Made by a program: the position numbers and the translations under genes
Shown: positions 9,602 through 23,400 of the stretch, in pieces
Layout of the letters: each line of letters starts with the position of its first letter
How positions within the stretch are numbered: position 1 is the first letter of the stretch
DNA from: Heterostelium multicystogenum
Lineage: Eukaryota > Evosea > Eumycetozoa > Acytosteliales > Acytosteliaceae
Length of the DNA stretch: 64,000 nt
Assembly (NCBI GenBank): GCA_003667245.1
Contig: RCNN01000103.1
Coordinates: forward strand, 30,308-94,307
Reading direction: 5' to 3'
The notes under the pieces: model-generated
The model's database searches: none
Told to the model about the DNA's origin: nothing
Seen by the model: only the letters and a program-made list of their open reading frames with translations

Positions 9602-12080
9602 ATGAATAATAACATTAATAATAATGATAGCAGCAGCAGCAGCAGCAGCAACAACAATAATAATAATAATAACACACAACAAGTAACTAAAGATCATCAT
9701 AAATATAGTAATAGATTAGTTCATGAAAAGTCACCCTATCTATTACAACATGCACATAATCCAGTGGATTGGTATCCATGGGGTCAAGAGGCATTCGATG
9801 CCGCCAAGCAACAAGACAAACTGATATTCCTAAGTGTGGGATACAGTACTTGCCAGTTTGTATTCCAAACGATACGACAGACTGAGCTAGTATGCTCACC
9901 ACCGCATCAACAACCATATTTACTCTTTACTTAATATAGTTGGTGTCATGTTATGGAGCGAGAATCATTTGAAAATGAAGAGATTGCAAAGGTTATGAAT
10001 GAGCTATTCATAAACATAAAGGTGGATCGTGAGGAAAGACCCGATATCGACAAAATCTACATGACCTATATCACAGAGACAACTGGCTCAGGTGGTTGGC
10101 CAATGAGCGTATGGCTTACTCCCGATCTGCAACCAATCACAGGTGGAACATGTAAATATTAAAATTAATTTCAGTGCACTGCGTCAATCATTAACCATCT
10201 TTGCTGTTGGTCTCTTTTGGTTATTTTAGATTTTCCACCCACTTCTAAATACGGAAGAGGTGGATTCCCTGATATTTGCAAGAGAATCAGCTCAATGTGG
10301 AAAACTGATAGAAATCGTGTCATTGAGAGTGGAGCATCCTTTATTACTTACCTAAAGGAAGACAAGCCTAAAGGAAATAAGGACGCCGCCATCTCTTTTG
10401 ATACACTTAAAACATGCCACAGCGAGATTGTCAAGCGATTCGACCCTGAGTTTGGTGGATTTTCAGAGGCACCAAAGTTCCCCAGAACCTCCATCTTTAA
10501 CTTTTTGCACCGAGTCCACAGAAGATTTGAATCTGATAAAACCCTTGAGAAATTACATTTTACTTTAGAGAAAATGTCAAGAGGTGGAATTTACGACCAC
10601 TTGGCTGGTGGATTTCATCGTTACTCTGTAACCGAGGACTGGAAGGTACCTCACTTTGAAAAGATGCTCTATGACCAAGGACAAATTATCACTGTCTACT
10701 TGGATGCCTACCAGATCTCAAAAGAACGAACATTTCAGAGATGTGGCTGTTGGAGTTATCGAGTATGTGTTGAAGGACTTAACACATGCTGAAGGTGGAT
10801 TCTACTCTGCAGAAGATGCTGACAGCCTTAACGAAAAAGGCGAAAAGAGTGAAGGTGCTTTCTACATTTGGACTATTCTGAAATCAAGAAAGCAATTCCA
10901 GAGGAAACTGATTTAGAAATATTCAACTATATCTTTGGAAATCAACCCAAATGGAAATGTCTCAGCTGAAGATGATCCCCATGGTGAATTCTTGGACAAG
11001 AATATTCTTATGCAGTTCCATACTGTTGAGGAGTGTTCAAACAAATTGAATATTCCAGTGGAACAAGTAAAGAAATCATTCGAAAAGTCGAAATCTAGCC
11101 TACTCAGCCTAAGGGCCAAAAGACCAAGACCACATCTAGATGATAAAATTATTACATCTTGGAATGGTAAATTTATTTCAATTGATATCAAATCTATGGT
11201 AACTAACTGATTTTGGTAATAGCATTGATGATATCTGCATTAGCAAAGTCGTATCAAATTCTCGGTGAAAAGAGATACTTGGATGCTGCAAAGAAAGCAG
11301 TTCAATTTATCAAGTGCAATTTGTACAATGACCAAAAGAAAAACATTGATTAGAAACTACCGTGAGGGACCAAGTAAAGTTGAAGGATTCACTGATGATT
11401 ATGCATTTTGGTTCAAAGCACTCTTGGATCTATACGAAAGCTGCTTCGATGTCGAATATTTGGCTTGGGCTGTTTGAACTTCAAACAAAAACAAGATAAG
11501 CTATTCTGGGACAAAGAGGGACATGGCTATTTCTCAAGCAGTGGTCTCGACAGAAGCATCCTATCACGTCTCAAAGAGGAGCATGACGGAGCTGAGCCCA
11601 TCTTGCCAATCAATTGCATGCAATAACCTAATAAGATTAGGAAAATATGTTGCATGATGATGACTATCTAGACAATGCACTATTGCTATTGGGAATCTGT
11701 CTCTCTGTATCTCCACCGTGCACCGATTGTATTCCCACAGATGGTCTGCTCACTGGCCAATCAACTTAGAGCCAACCTTTACATTTTCCTTTTTGCTGCC
11801 GACAAGAACTCCACCGAGTTCTCAGATCTCTTGAAAACTCTCCACTCAGTCTATCTTCCAAATAAAGTATTGCTGCTCAAAGACACCGAACATCCAGAAG
11901 ATATGTCATTCTTTGCAGAGCTAGATGAGCATGCCCTCCTCCTCAAGTACAGCAAACTCTATGACAAGCCAACACTCTACATATGCAGTGACGAAAGGTT
12001 GCTTGGCACCAGTTACTGACCAAGAGAAGCTTCTCAAGTGTTGTGAGCTCCTCATCAAAGATCCCTACACTAGAGCATAA
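9602..12080 (+). CDS. spata20: SPATA20/YyaL family thioredoxin-fold protein (DUF255)
   Basis: Exon 1 (9602-9855) has an Asn/Ser-rich leader, then [20 protein letters not shown] and [13 protein letters not shown]. Splicing to 9940 gives [20 protein letters not shown], the CHWC thioredoxin-like active site. [19 protein letters not shown] and [20 protein letters not shown] follow. Exon 3 from 10230 starts [16 protein letters not shown] and contains [15 protein letters not shown] and HFEKMLYDQ, then [11 protein letters not shown]. Another intron starts near 11167 (gtaaat) and ends near 11222 (tag), giving [14 protein letters not shown]. The C-terminal (alpha/alpha)6 part includes [19 protein letters not shown] and [12 protein letters not shown]. 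The stop is at 12078-12080. About ten frame breaks (near 10738, 10880, 10943, 11345, 11479, 11497, 11598, 11650, 11700 and 11998) all sit between segments that match the family. Family function is poorly known; vertebrate SPATA20 has been linked to redox or sperm biology. Confidence 0.88.
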
Positions 12081-12484
12081 ACTTGATTCCCCAAAAATCA
12101 AAATTAAAAAAAACCATTCCAATTTATTAAAGATCCAAGTTTTGGTGATTCAACCACCAAAAAAACAATCCAAATTGTCGAACCAACCACTCTGAGGTAT
12201 GTCACCACAACACTGTGTGCTGGTTGATTGATTTGAGTTAAAAAACAAATCATGATGATTTACTTCGAAACAAAGGGGGGTTGTACACTGAGGTATGTGA
12301 GTTTCACCAAAAAAAAATACATCAACAACAAGATTAAAATAAATTCTGAGAGAAAATTTGTAGAAGTAATCTAACTAGCTCATGTTTTTCTTTTCTCAAA
12401 GTTATTTTTTAAATTTCTATTTTTATTAGTATAACAGTTACATTAGTTATTTAGATATAATAATAATATTTAGATTTATAGAAA
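12081..12484. other. Intergenic, duplicated short motif
   Basis: Spacer holding two copies of ctgaggtatgt (near 12191 and 12289), each followed by a gt-rich stretch. No gene seen. Confidence 0.4.
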
Positions 12485-13169
12485 ATGGAGACAAACAATG
12501 AAATGTATCCCCAACAACCACCACAATATGGTGCTCCTCAACCACAATATGCTCCACCACCAGGTGCCTATCCACCTCAGCAACAATATGGTGCCCCACA
12601 ATATGGTGCTCCCCAACCACAATATGGCGCTCCCCAACCACAATATGCTGCTGCTCCACCAGGTGCCTATCCACCACAAGCAGCTGCCTATCCACCACAA
12701 TACGGAGTTGCTCAACCAGGTAAATATATACTTTAATTTATATAATACATAGTTGTAATTCTAATACAATTAAACAGTCTATGCACAGCCAACTTCAACT
12801 GTAGTTGTTACTTCAACAGCCGCCCCACAAAGATCAAATGGTGACCAAGATGTCATCCCATCTTTGTGTATTTTTGTTATAGGATTTTTCCTTTGCTTCG
12901 TTTGGGTAAGTAACTAATATAATCATAGATTTGCTTTAATAGCCAGTTATTAACTAAATTCATTTTATAAAATCATGTATATGCAGGTTGCTGGTTTCGC
13001 ATATATTAAATCAAAGAACTCAATGGCTAAGACATTGGCTATATTATCAGTGGTTTTCTTCTTTATTGGTTTAATCACCATCGCAATTGCAGTTCCAGTG
13101 GCTATTGTATTGGCAGCCAAAGCAGCAGATACCGTCGACAACTGCTACTACTCATGCTCATCCAATTAA
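12485..13169 (+). CDS. Pro/Gln/Tyr-rich small membrane protein, two TM segments
   Basis: Exons 12485-12719, 12778-12905 and 12987-13169 give a clean 181-residue protein. Residues 1-80 are repeats of PQYGAP, PPGAYPP and AYPP type. The C-terminal half has two hydrophobic segments, IPSLCIFVIGFFLCFVWVAG and TLAILSVVFFFIGLITIAIA, followed by a short Cys-containing tail (NCYYSCSS). The layout, a PxY-rich cytosolic arm plus a helical hairpin, is typical of small adaptor-type membrane proteins that bind WW or EF-hand partners. I do not recognise the family and assign no function. Confidence 0.8.
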
Positions 13170-13964
13170 TTAACACACCACCATAATTTGCACAACATAA
13201 TATGTATATTCATTCTATCAGTCATTAATTTGCAAAATAATAATAATAATAATTCATGCTTAGCGATCAATACAAAGTTAGCAAATAGCGCACTCCTAGT
13301 CATAAAAATCAAAAATTAAAATAAAATAACAAAAAAAAAAGGGTTGTCTTTGCACATTTTTTTAACACGAACAATTGTTAAATTCAAATTTATTTTTGCC
13401 CTGCCAGCAATCTTTGTAATTTTTTCGTCTGTTGCAGTGCCCCGCCATCAAACTTTGCAAAAATCAGATCGAATTAAAATCAAAAAATAATGCAGAAAAA
13501 AATATCTGTCACTATAAAATGTCGTTACATTTAAAAAATTCTTAATGATTTGCACTACTGAGGTTGCTTGTTTATTTTTTTTTATAAAACATCATTCATT
13601 CATTTTCAATCATTAGTATCCTGTCAACTTAACTGACCAACAACAATCTAACAGCAACAAGCACAAAAACATCAACTTTTGAAATCAAGCTTATTGATTG
13701 ACTGACTGTGATCTATTATTTATTTATTAGATTAGATTAATTAATAATATAATTAATCAAAGTTAGTTGATTATCGTTGTTGTTGTTGGTTATATACCTA
13801 TATAATATACATTCATACATATTAAAATCAATTAAGCCCAATCACAAAAAAAAAAAAAAGACATTCACCTTATTTCCAAGATTTGATATCATCTGATTTT
13901 TTCTTTTTTCCTTTTTATATATAAATATATCAAATTTTAAGTAAATAGTCCCAATTGGAATTAA
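13170..13964. other. Intergenic, no gene seen
   Basis: Long AT-rich spacer with A/T homopolymers and a short perfect palindrome aacaattgtt near 13371. No open frame of coding character. Confidence 0.4.
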
Positions 13965-16221
13965 AATAGAATAGTCTTGCGAAGAAGAAATCATCAATAT
14001 TTTCATATATACACCAAATCAGAAACAGATCAATTTTCCCGTTTAAAGTCATGGCGAAAATTATATCAGTGCGTAGTTTTAATTGTATACTTCAATTTCT
14101 TGGTCATTCCGATTTCATTATGTCTACTTTGGCTATTGCTTCCAATTGACACATACACGAGATATGCTGGAACCAGCATGGTCTATTTTGTATTTATGTT
14201 TTTCACATGGATTTCTTTTTTACGATTTGAATTTACCAGGTATGTTGCAGCTAATGAGCAGGAAGAAGACGATCGCTGGCCAATGGAGACTAACCAACTG
14301 TAATATTAAATTTCCAATGATACAGGATGTTCAAAGATACAGATTATTATTTTTTATTTGATTTTTATAGGCATTGCGATTGGTTGGCTAAATGTGGTCA
14401 CCAAATTGAATGTGGAAAACAATCGTATGTCCTATTCGTTCATTGATGCCATTGCGTGGTTGCTCAGCTCTCTGTGCTATTTCGTGCATATTCTAGTGCA
14501 TAAAGTCAAGAAGCAGTACTACTACCAGGATGACAACCGTCATGGATGGCTATGGAATCAAGAGAAGAAAGAGACGTTCGAAGCCATGGACGAAGAGACT
14601 TTCAAAGATCTTCTGCTACTACAAGAGAATCGATATGGATGAAGAGGATCAGCGTAAACAGATGTTTGAATCACAGCTCGAGGCACACCCACAGCATCCA
14701 ACCAACACCACCAACAATATCCAGTATCTCAAGAGTTCCGCCGAGTTTAAACTCGGTCACCACAGCAACAGCAATAGCAACGCAGGTAGTTTTGAATGTT
14801 AGTCAGAATGGAAGTCAGAAGAGCTCTCCTCCTTCGTCATTGACAAACTCAAAGGACAACAATAATATAGATGAAAACAATAATAACAACAACAACAACA
14901 ACAGAAATAGTGGAGAGAATACACAGACTGTAAACGAAGATGGAACTGTCACTATCTCCACGGTCGTAGCAAACCCCAATGACAATAGTCTTGAGCACAA
15001 GATTGAAGAGGTTTGGGCCAGGATGACACAGCCATCGAGATGACCACAACAAAGAAAGATAAATCTCAAAAGAACACAGTCCAGTACTTTAAGAAGACTG
15101 CTCCCAAGGATGACGGTTCCATCGGTGGAGACGTGTCGATGCGTGCCACTAACACCAAGAGTCTGAAATTATCACCATCGGTCCTCTTTGACTTGATGCC
15201 AAAGCACGAGCTTTCCTATCGTAATTTCATTGTCGTATGTCTCTACCAACTGTTTGTCATTGGAACCTGGTTCTGGCTCCACAACTTTACAACATTGATT
15301 TTCGACAACGATCTCTTCGGTACACCATTCCTGGCGTTGGTATCGATCGTCGTATTCCACTTGAGTGTCTTCTTCTCAGTGGTATATCCAATGCCCTGAA
15401 TCGTTTCCTCAAGCCAAAGGAAATCAAAATACTTTACATTCTTCCAATTCCCAATGATGTTTTTTCCTTTACTATCGTAACCTTTTCTTGAGTATCAACA
15501 GTAAGTTATAATCAAAATCAAAATCAATAGCTAAGGAACCAGATCGATCAGTTCGCTAATCAACATTGATCATTATATAGCATGGGGAATTACAGTTTTA
15601 GTTAGTTTTGCATTGTTTGCTTTCGATATCTTTTACTATCTTTTGCATATGACCAAGAGATATTGGTTCTTCAGACACCAAGGTTTGATCGATATCTTCG
15701 ACAGACATCCAGACTCAAAGATGTGTAGATTGCTGAGAAACACTCTGGAGGACCAGAATCCATCGTATGACCAGCATGTGCGTGATCTCTCAGTGGAGTA
15801 CTACTACGACAAGATGGCAGAGTACGTTAGTATCATCACGATGGTAGTGTTCCTCTCGTTGATTCGTGCCCTCAAATACAAGATTGAGTTCTACCCAAGA
15901 TTCTTCAACCTCTCAGAGCACGACTTTGAGCAGCTGCTCTGGCGTTATCTCTATCTGCTGCTCTTTGAAGTCACCTACGATCTCTTGATCCGATTCCTCT
16001 GTCGACGTATGTTGAAGATCGACATCTCCAACCGTGGTCGTAACGAAACCATCTCCCATTTCACAACTAGATTCATCTTTACTCTATTCTTCTCTACAAT
16101 CTCATGGATATCTATCATACCCAGATCGTTTATCTTGTCTAATTCGACACGCCTCACCCTCATCAACCTCCAATCAATAAATATCAATTCATTTTCGGTA
16201 AGAATGATAAATTTAATATGA
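13965..16221 (+). CDS. Multi-pass membrane protein, family not recognised
   Basis: Start uncertain: the first open codons follow a stop at 13962, with no ATG in frame. The N-terminal part has two hydrophobic segments (CVVLIVYFNFLVIPISLCLL and MVYFVFMFFTWISFL). After an intron near 14300-14370 come AIGWLNVVTKLN and AIAWLLSSLCYFVHILVHKV. A long polar, Asn-rich loop follows (about 14640-15060), then YRNFIVVCLYQLFVIGTWFW and FLALVSIVVFHLSVFF. After an intron at about 15501-15531 come ITVLVSFALFAFDIFYYLLH, YVSIITMVVFLSLIRALKY and a last hydrophobic stretch. The C-terminus is either at 16221 or, after one more repair, at the TAA at 16140-16142. Several frame breaks (near 14360, 14640, 14800, 15040, 15390, 15460 and 15550) make exon edges approximate. 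It is polytopic with a disordered middle loop; function unknown. Confidence 0.6.
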
Positions 16222-16552
16222 AAGTCCCACTCGTTCAAAGATCAATCTTACAATCATAGGATTGTGAGTAAAACTTAGTGTAGACCTCACGCGCCCTTAG
16301 TTGTGTGTGTTTTTTTTAAAATTAATACCAAAGAAGTATGGACCGTCAGGTGATTTTCTAGTCGACAAGATCAACTCTTATTAAAATTTTTTTAATCCAT
16401 TTTTACATTATGGCAAATCAGATATTTCCGAAAAAATCTGATTTATTTATCTTTTCATTTTCAAAAAGCTTTGATTTTTAGTTTACGATACCAGTTGATG
16501 GTTCCAAGTGAATTCATTCATTGAATCGTATTCGTTTGATCATATCGAAACC
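16222..16552. other. Intergenic with promoter of lectin/TIG gene
   Basis: Holds a 12-mer agatatttccga at 16420-16431, flanked by cagat and atctg as an imperfect palindrome. The same 12-mer occurs upstream of the paralogous gene at 28523-28534. Confidence 0.35.
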
Positions 16553-19500
16553 ATGATTAAGATAATAATTTTAGTATCTAGTATAATTCTGTTTTTAAAG
16601 ATACAATCAGTTCATTCACAAAATGTGTATAATTATTTTCCTGACAATCAACATTATTATGAATTTATAACTGTACCAACAAACTATACAAATGCTATAT
16701 CAAAATGTTCTGCAAAATCATATAATGGCTCTAATGGGTAAATAAAGTTCGTCAATCGTCCATCACTTGTGATTTATCTGACATGTAAACCATCATTTTT
16801 AGATATTTAGCTACAATTACACCTATCAAGAGCATTTGTTCCTATCCCAACTTAGGTTTGAATATTGGAATGGAACATTAGATTATTGGATTTCCGGCTC
16901 CAATAAAGATCATGATCAAGGTTATTATTATTATTCTTCAGGTCCAGAAAAAAAGTGAGGTGATGTATAATGTATATGAAGATTCTGTAAGTTAAACTAC
17001 TTCCAAAATCAAGCTTTAAAAACACTAATCTATGTATTGAAATATATTTGAAAGAGTGATTATTTTACAAATTGGGCACCAGGTTATCCTAGTATGAAGG
17101 GCAATAGGGAGTGTACTCGGAGTAGCTTTCTTACCGGTATGTGGTGGAATGACTATTGTACCAATGATTATTTTTACATTTGTGAATATGGAGGTCTGGA
17201 AGGTATGTTATTTTAACTGGATATTTTCAATTAAACTAACTTCAATGGTGAAAAGTACCTTTTATTCCACCTGTACAAGTCGGTAGTCCTATTATGGAAG
17301 TTACCAATGTGTTAAACTGGAATATATCTCAAGATAGTTACAAAATGATAATGTTACATATAAATCAGAGGGGCAGACTTGAATATGGAAATCTATCGGG
17401 AATATTTCTAACAAATAGTTCCTTCTTCTGTATTTTGAATGGGTTTCTAACTGGAAGATTTAATGTAACTATGAAAATGCAAAAATTTGTCATATGATAC
17501 TGTGTTTCAATATGCTGTCCCTCGTGTTTCCATTGTAAATCCAGTTTTTTACTAAAGGCGATACACTTACCCTTTCTGGATACAACTTTGGTAATAATAT
17601 TAGTTTGATTAATGTATGGATTAAAAACTTCAGTAACCCATGTAACAATGTCAGATTTGGTGCCACAAACTTAGTTTTAATATGTAGTTTGAGTTGAAAA
17701 CGTAGTCCCAGGATATTATTCAATTATAATGGAAGTAGATGGTGTATTTTCGATAAAAAACAAGCCAGCTTTTGGTAAGAACAAAAAGATATTCTATTGA
17801 TCGTCAGAAGATTAGATTGTATATTAATTTTTAGTAGTCTTCCAGGATAAGTTGTTAAGTTGTTTCCAGATTCAAACTGACATTTTTGGATACCTGAGAT
17901 TCTTTCCTCAAGTCAAAACTGATGGAATGTATGCAGTACAAACCTATGTCAACTCCAAAAGAATATTCAGATATGATTCACAAAATGTGTGTTTTTGATC
18001 AGCCAAATCTGCCTTTATACGGAGCACCAATTGAGTACAATCTTACAAAGGGTATGCCTCTACTATCTAAGAATATCAGGAAGAGGAAAAAATTAACTTA
18101 TTTTGATCAAAATAGGATATTGGCAACAATATACTTTAAAAGGTGAAACTCCTGGTCACAAATCTTTCCCTACGATTCCAGAGGAGCCGTCCCAACTCCA
18201 ACTGTAGGAGCACCAGTCTGTTAATTATACATTGTATAATGATACCTACATCGATTTTATATTTGAACCTGGTGTAATTGTAGAATATCGATCTGTTGGT
18301 TTGTATTCAATTATTTTTTCAATTTATTGATAGTACTTTTACTGAATAGTTTATCCTCTATGTTCTAGCTCCTCAGCTAATAATTCCTTCCAACTTAACT
18401 CTTAAAACTACTGGACAAATGATCACTGTCAATACCAATCAATTTGGGAATTCAATGTGGCCGATCTACTTTGAGTTTAAAGGACAAAAATACAGTTCAA
18501 TTTCCAAGTCAAATCCTGCTTATGTTGAAATTAACGTGCCTCCATCCACTGGAAAAGGTCCATTCCCTTTATCAATCTCAACCATAACTCACTCTGGTGA
18601 TATCTTAACATCTAATAATATTTTTGTTGGATTTGTCAAACCTTCCATTTTCTCTGTCAGACCTCTTATTGACAATACTCATATTGAGATAAAGGGATCA
18701 TCCTTTGGCAATAATATATCTGTCATATCTTTTAGTAGTATATGCACCAACGCTAGCTTTGTTTCCGAGCAAACCATTATCGTATGCAAATATCAAGGTT
18801 ATGGACTGAATCTCCCTTTTATTCTTATAGTTGATGGACAAGATTCAAATACAATTGTTTTCAGTTTCAAAAGACCAATTATCTCCTCTTATGTTCCACT
18901 ATCATCTCAAGGAGGTTGGTTGACCATAACTGGAAAGTATTTGATGAATGATTCATTAGACACCAGTATTACAGTCGGTGAACAAAACTGCCAACAAATA
19001 TACATCATTACTCCTAATGAAATGCTCAGGTGCTATCTTGGACCATTACCATTGACATCAACAGTTTCTTCATTCTTGCTCAACATATCAATCAGTAATG
19101 TGTCAATGGAAAGTCCATTTTATTTCAAATATTCCGCACCTCAAGTACATTCAATAACACCAGGATATCGAAACCGAACTACCCTCCTTACAATTACTGG
19201 TTCATTCTTTTCTGACTATGAGCTTAGTATCTTGATTGGTGGCGAGAGGTGTTATGAAGCAACCATCGAATCAGATTCATTGATAACATGCCTCTTTAAT
19301 GGCACAGCTCAGGAGATAAATGGACAATTCTCTTTGTATGTAAATGTCACCAACTTAATTTTATCTGGAGGAGGATATCTTTTCTATTATATCAATGAAA
19401 GTGACGTTTGTCCAAAGATTAGCAATAAGGAATGTGCTGGAAATGGTGAATGTATTCAGGGCAGATGCCAATGCTTTGATGGCTGGACAACAGGTGATTG

Positions 19501-20347
19501 TAGTGTTCCTGGAACACCAGGAAATCCACCTATTATCAACAATGGAACCATCATCAACCCATCATTTATTAACTTTACCAATTCATTTACTTATCTACGT
19601 GAACTGAATGAGTTCGCAGACACAGTTAGAGTGTTAGATCTTTCAACGATCCATTGGAAAAATGAAAGTGATCTTCTTGTAGGCACATTCGACAATGACA
19701 ATGTTACTATATCAATCAGAGTCCTGTTATTTACAACTCCAACTTCCATTCAGTTTGCCGGAGAAAGCATGTACATGCAATCAAACTCTGTTAAATATAC
19801 AATTAACATCAGCAACTGGCAATTCAAAGAGAGTCTAAACACTCTAGAGCTGATTTTCCAAACAAAAGTCTTTGGAAACGAAAAAGATGAATGTGGAAAC
19901 CTAATTCCAATCTATTCAAACACATCGACCAATTCCGAGAGCTACCAAGTCGTATCGAAATCCGACATTCTTAATGTAAACTTTGCTAAGCATTTCTATA
20001 GCGATGGTCGTATTATGAAATCGAATTTCAAGGTTTTGGGCAATAATGACCCTCTTGTTGCTGCAGGTGCTGCCGACAAAGCCAACGAGAGCTATATCTA
20101 CACTCTTGCCATCCAAATTCCACTATTTACCAGGTCCATTATCATTGATCCAAGTATCAGTTCACTCATCATACCCACAGACAGTAATGAATGTCAAAGC
20201 TCTTCATCATCCAAATGGAAAGTCATCGTAATAAGTGTGTTATGCACGGTCCTCGGAACAGCCATTCTCATCGGAGCAGCAGTTTTCATTTACAAGAAAG
20301 TTCTCTTCAAAAGCAGAAACTCGGAAGATGGAAATAAAGTTAAATAA
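16553..20347 (+). CDS. C-type lectin / IPT-TIG / EGF single-pass surface receptor
   Basis: Exons: 16553-16737, 16803-16986, 17055-17202, 17256-17774, 17835-18051, 18116-18298 and 18369-20347. It has a signal peptide (MIKIIILVSSIILFLKIQSV), then a C-type lectin-like domain (KCSAKSYNGSNGYLATIT, GTLDYWISGSNKDHD, WNDYC and YFYICE). IPT/TIG repeats start with FTKGDTLTLSGYNFGNN. The last exon is clean for 642 codons: three or more TIG domains, an EGF-like module (CAGNGECIQGRCQCFDGWTT), a beta-rich domain like the ComC supersandwich, a TM helix near 20215-20290 (VIVISVLCTVLGTAILIGAA) and a short basic tail. The first 1.8 kb has several +1 frame breaks with conserved protein on both sides. By family this is an adhesion or recognition receptor (Tgr/ComC-like). 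It ends 67 bp from its convergent paralogue. Confidence 0.83.
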
Positions 20348-20414
20348 ACGACATTGATGATAGTTAAGAGAATATCATATTTATTATTGTTTAAATGAAA
20401 TAACACTAAACGGT

Positions 20415-23400
20415 TTAATAGTTGTTGTTACTATCTTTCTTTAGTTCGCTAAGTCTATTGGAGATGATACGATCTTGCTTATTTCTTTGTATCTTCTTTC
20501 TGATGGTAATGACAGCAATTGCACCTACAATACCTACAAAAGCAGCGACACCAATTACGATACCAGCAATCTGAACGCCTGTAAGCTTCTTCTTTTCAGT
20601 ACAGATTGAGCCAGACTTTGATGATGCATCTTTGTCTGATATTAAGAGAGAAAAGTCGGGATCGGCAACTGCTTTGTTTACATAGGGTCTTGGAGCAATG
20701 ATCATACCAATCAGGGCTTGATTCTTGCTGTGAGTTACATTCTTGACGGTATCTTCGTTTGAAAGCATGCTACTTCTTGTTGGGATAACGTAGCCGTCCA
20801 ACTCTACCTTATCCATGAATCTACCAAATAGTGTTCTGCCATTGACTTGAATGGTAATTGATTGAAGATTCTGGTTGTTGTCGTACTCAGCAGATTGGTA
20901 GGAACATGATTTGTCGAAAGCATTCAAATCAACTACAATAGTCCTAAAGACAAGCTCTAGTTGATTGTCGTACGAAGTGAATGGATAAGGATTCAGGAGA
21001 GTAGCTGAGTATTTAGTACTACCGGCTGTCATAGTTGAAGTTTGACCAGCAAAAGTTACATCTGTGGCTTGACTGAATAGATCAATGGTTATATTAAGAA
21101 TGGTGTTGGTAGTTCCCAGAGATCTTTGTGCTATATTGATGTCTAGTAACACCTTGCGTGAGATTAAGTAAATCGTAGGTCCAATTTGATAGGAGATGCT
21201 CGGTTAATACAGCACCACGAGACGATAGTTGTCGAAGTGCAACAACATCAACTTGAGTATAGATATTATTGCTATCTGTACCATTGGTTGATGGTTGTTC
21301 TGGATTGGGAGTTACAGGAGTAGATGGATCTACTTTATCTGCGCAATCTGCACCTCCAAATCCATTATTGCATACACATCTCAAAAGAGTTGCATTACAG
21401 TAACCATTACCATTGCATGCTGGTGTACCAGGACAATATTTAACAGAACCTGAAGAGGTAGTTTGTGAACCTGTTGTAGTCACTGGAATAGAAGAGCCTG
21501 AAAGTGTGGTTGGACTAGGTGAGAATGTAGTTGAACCTGGGACAGATGTAGTTGATGGTGCCCCAGAAGTTGTAGTACCAGTTGTTGAAGTTCCAGTAGT
21601 AGTTGTTCCAGTAGTAGTTGTTCCAGTGGTTGTTGTTCCAGTGGTAGTTGTATCAGTGGTTGTTGTAACAGTGGTTGTTGTTCCAGTAGTTGAAGTTCCA
21701 GTAGTTCCAGTTGTAGTTGAAGTTCCAGTTGTTGTATCAGCGGTTCCAGATCCCGAATCTGTAGTTGTACCAGTAGTTGATGGTGTAGACGAACTTTGGT
21801 TTACTTTGACATATGCAGAGAATGTAGGATCAAAAGATATTGTTTGCTCAAACATTGGAATGTTTGACTGAGATCATAGTTCTCAATCTTCCATTAATGG
21901 TTGGCCAAATTGGGTCAGATAAAGCTACCTTCTGTACGGACAACATGGACCAAATATCATCATGGACCATTCTGCTTGTAAATCTACCAGTGAATACAAT
22001 GTCTTTGTTCTCCAAATCATAGGATAGGACCTGTGGTGTTAAAGATCCAATCTGTGGAGACTCTATGTAAGTAAGATTGGTGTCGGATTGATATTGAGTC
22101 TTGATTTGGACTTGAGCTGGTGCCTCAGACAAATAGATAACTTGTAAAGTGTTTGAAGGTGAAGCAAATGGCCAACGATTAATTGTAACGGTTTGCTTGA
22201 ATGAATGAGAGTCAGCTGAAACATGTTCACCAGCGAATTCGAATACTGCACCATACTTCAACTTGTAGGTTTTGACAGTAATGGAGAAGTCTGTTCCCAA
22301 ATCTGAACTGGTTCCAGTTGATGTGAAGATGGTGTATGATCCGAGCTCCTCAGGTTGTTGGGCTACCCAAGTGAGTTGATCCACTGGAATTGTTTGGACA
22401 TCAAAGTCTCCAGGTCTTTTTTCACGAAGGAAAGCTATACCGGCTGAATATGTTTCATTGAACAAAGTGTATTGGCCAGCATAATCAGTAACATCTGGGA
22501 GTGGGACTGTAAGGTTAACATTGACATTACAAAACGATCCAGCGAATCCAATGTTGCATGAGCATAAACCATTGAAGCAAACACCTTGATTGCTGCAATT
22601 GGCATAGCAAGGTAAATCTTCATAGTCGAAAATATCACTTGTTGATGATAGACCATTTGCATAAACAGTTACAGGAATCAAGTCATCTGAGGGTGGAATC
22701 TTGGCATCAAAGTAGCAGCTAATAGTTTCATTTTGTACCACTTCCATCACATTGGTACATGGAGTTGTATCGATATAGATGGAGAGAGGTAATCTAAATT
22801 CAGTACCGGCAATGGTAATTGTGTTTGGAACTTGATAAAGAGTACTCTTAACAATGGCAGTTGCAGTGGGACCCTTAGAGCTATATCTAGTAGATGATGT
22901 CAATCCATCGATGGTCACATTGAGCCATGTGCTAGTAAAAGTACCAGCTGGTATCGAGAGTAGAATTTTAGTGTTGGAAATAAAACCATTGACAATAAGA
23001 GGAGTTGAACCAAGTAGAGCGGATATAACAGTAGAGGTACCATCTTCGCGCTTCTGATTGAAGAATAGACCACTTACAGTGATCTCTCCTCCGATAATAG
23101 GGACATTGGTAAAAGATCTTATAACTGGTGCAATTTTGACTTGGAAAATATTCGATAGCTGTCCATCAACGGCAACTTGGAATGGACCACTCATGGCTGA
23201 GGTGGGCAATGAAACACGGAGGCTTAGGTGGTTGGCAAAAGTTGGGATATATGGCGGGAATACTTGGACATATTTAATATTGTTACTGAAACTATCACCA
23301 ATGAGTGTAATAATTTGACCATTTTGTGTGTAGTTTGTGATAGTTGGAGGAAGATAATTAAATGTGTTGATGATGTCAGAGAGACCATCAATGTTGACCT

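Noticed and set aside
12447..12752. Several Val/His- or Trp/Leu-rich frames over the PQYGAP repeats
   Set aside because: Shadows of the Pro/Gln/Tyr-rich coding repeat in other frames.
17500..18350. Pseudogene call for the 5' half of the lectin/TIG gene
   Set aside because: Stops are all removed by single-base shifts and the TIG and lectin motifs remain intact on both sides, with valid splice sites, which is unlike random decay.
21413..21871. 152-codon Val-rich plus-strand frame
   Set aside because: Antisense of the Thr/Gly spacer of the giant receptor.
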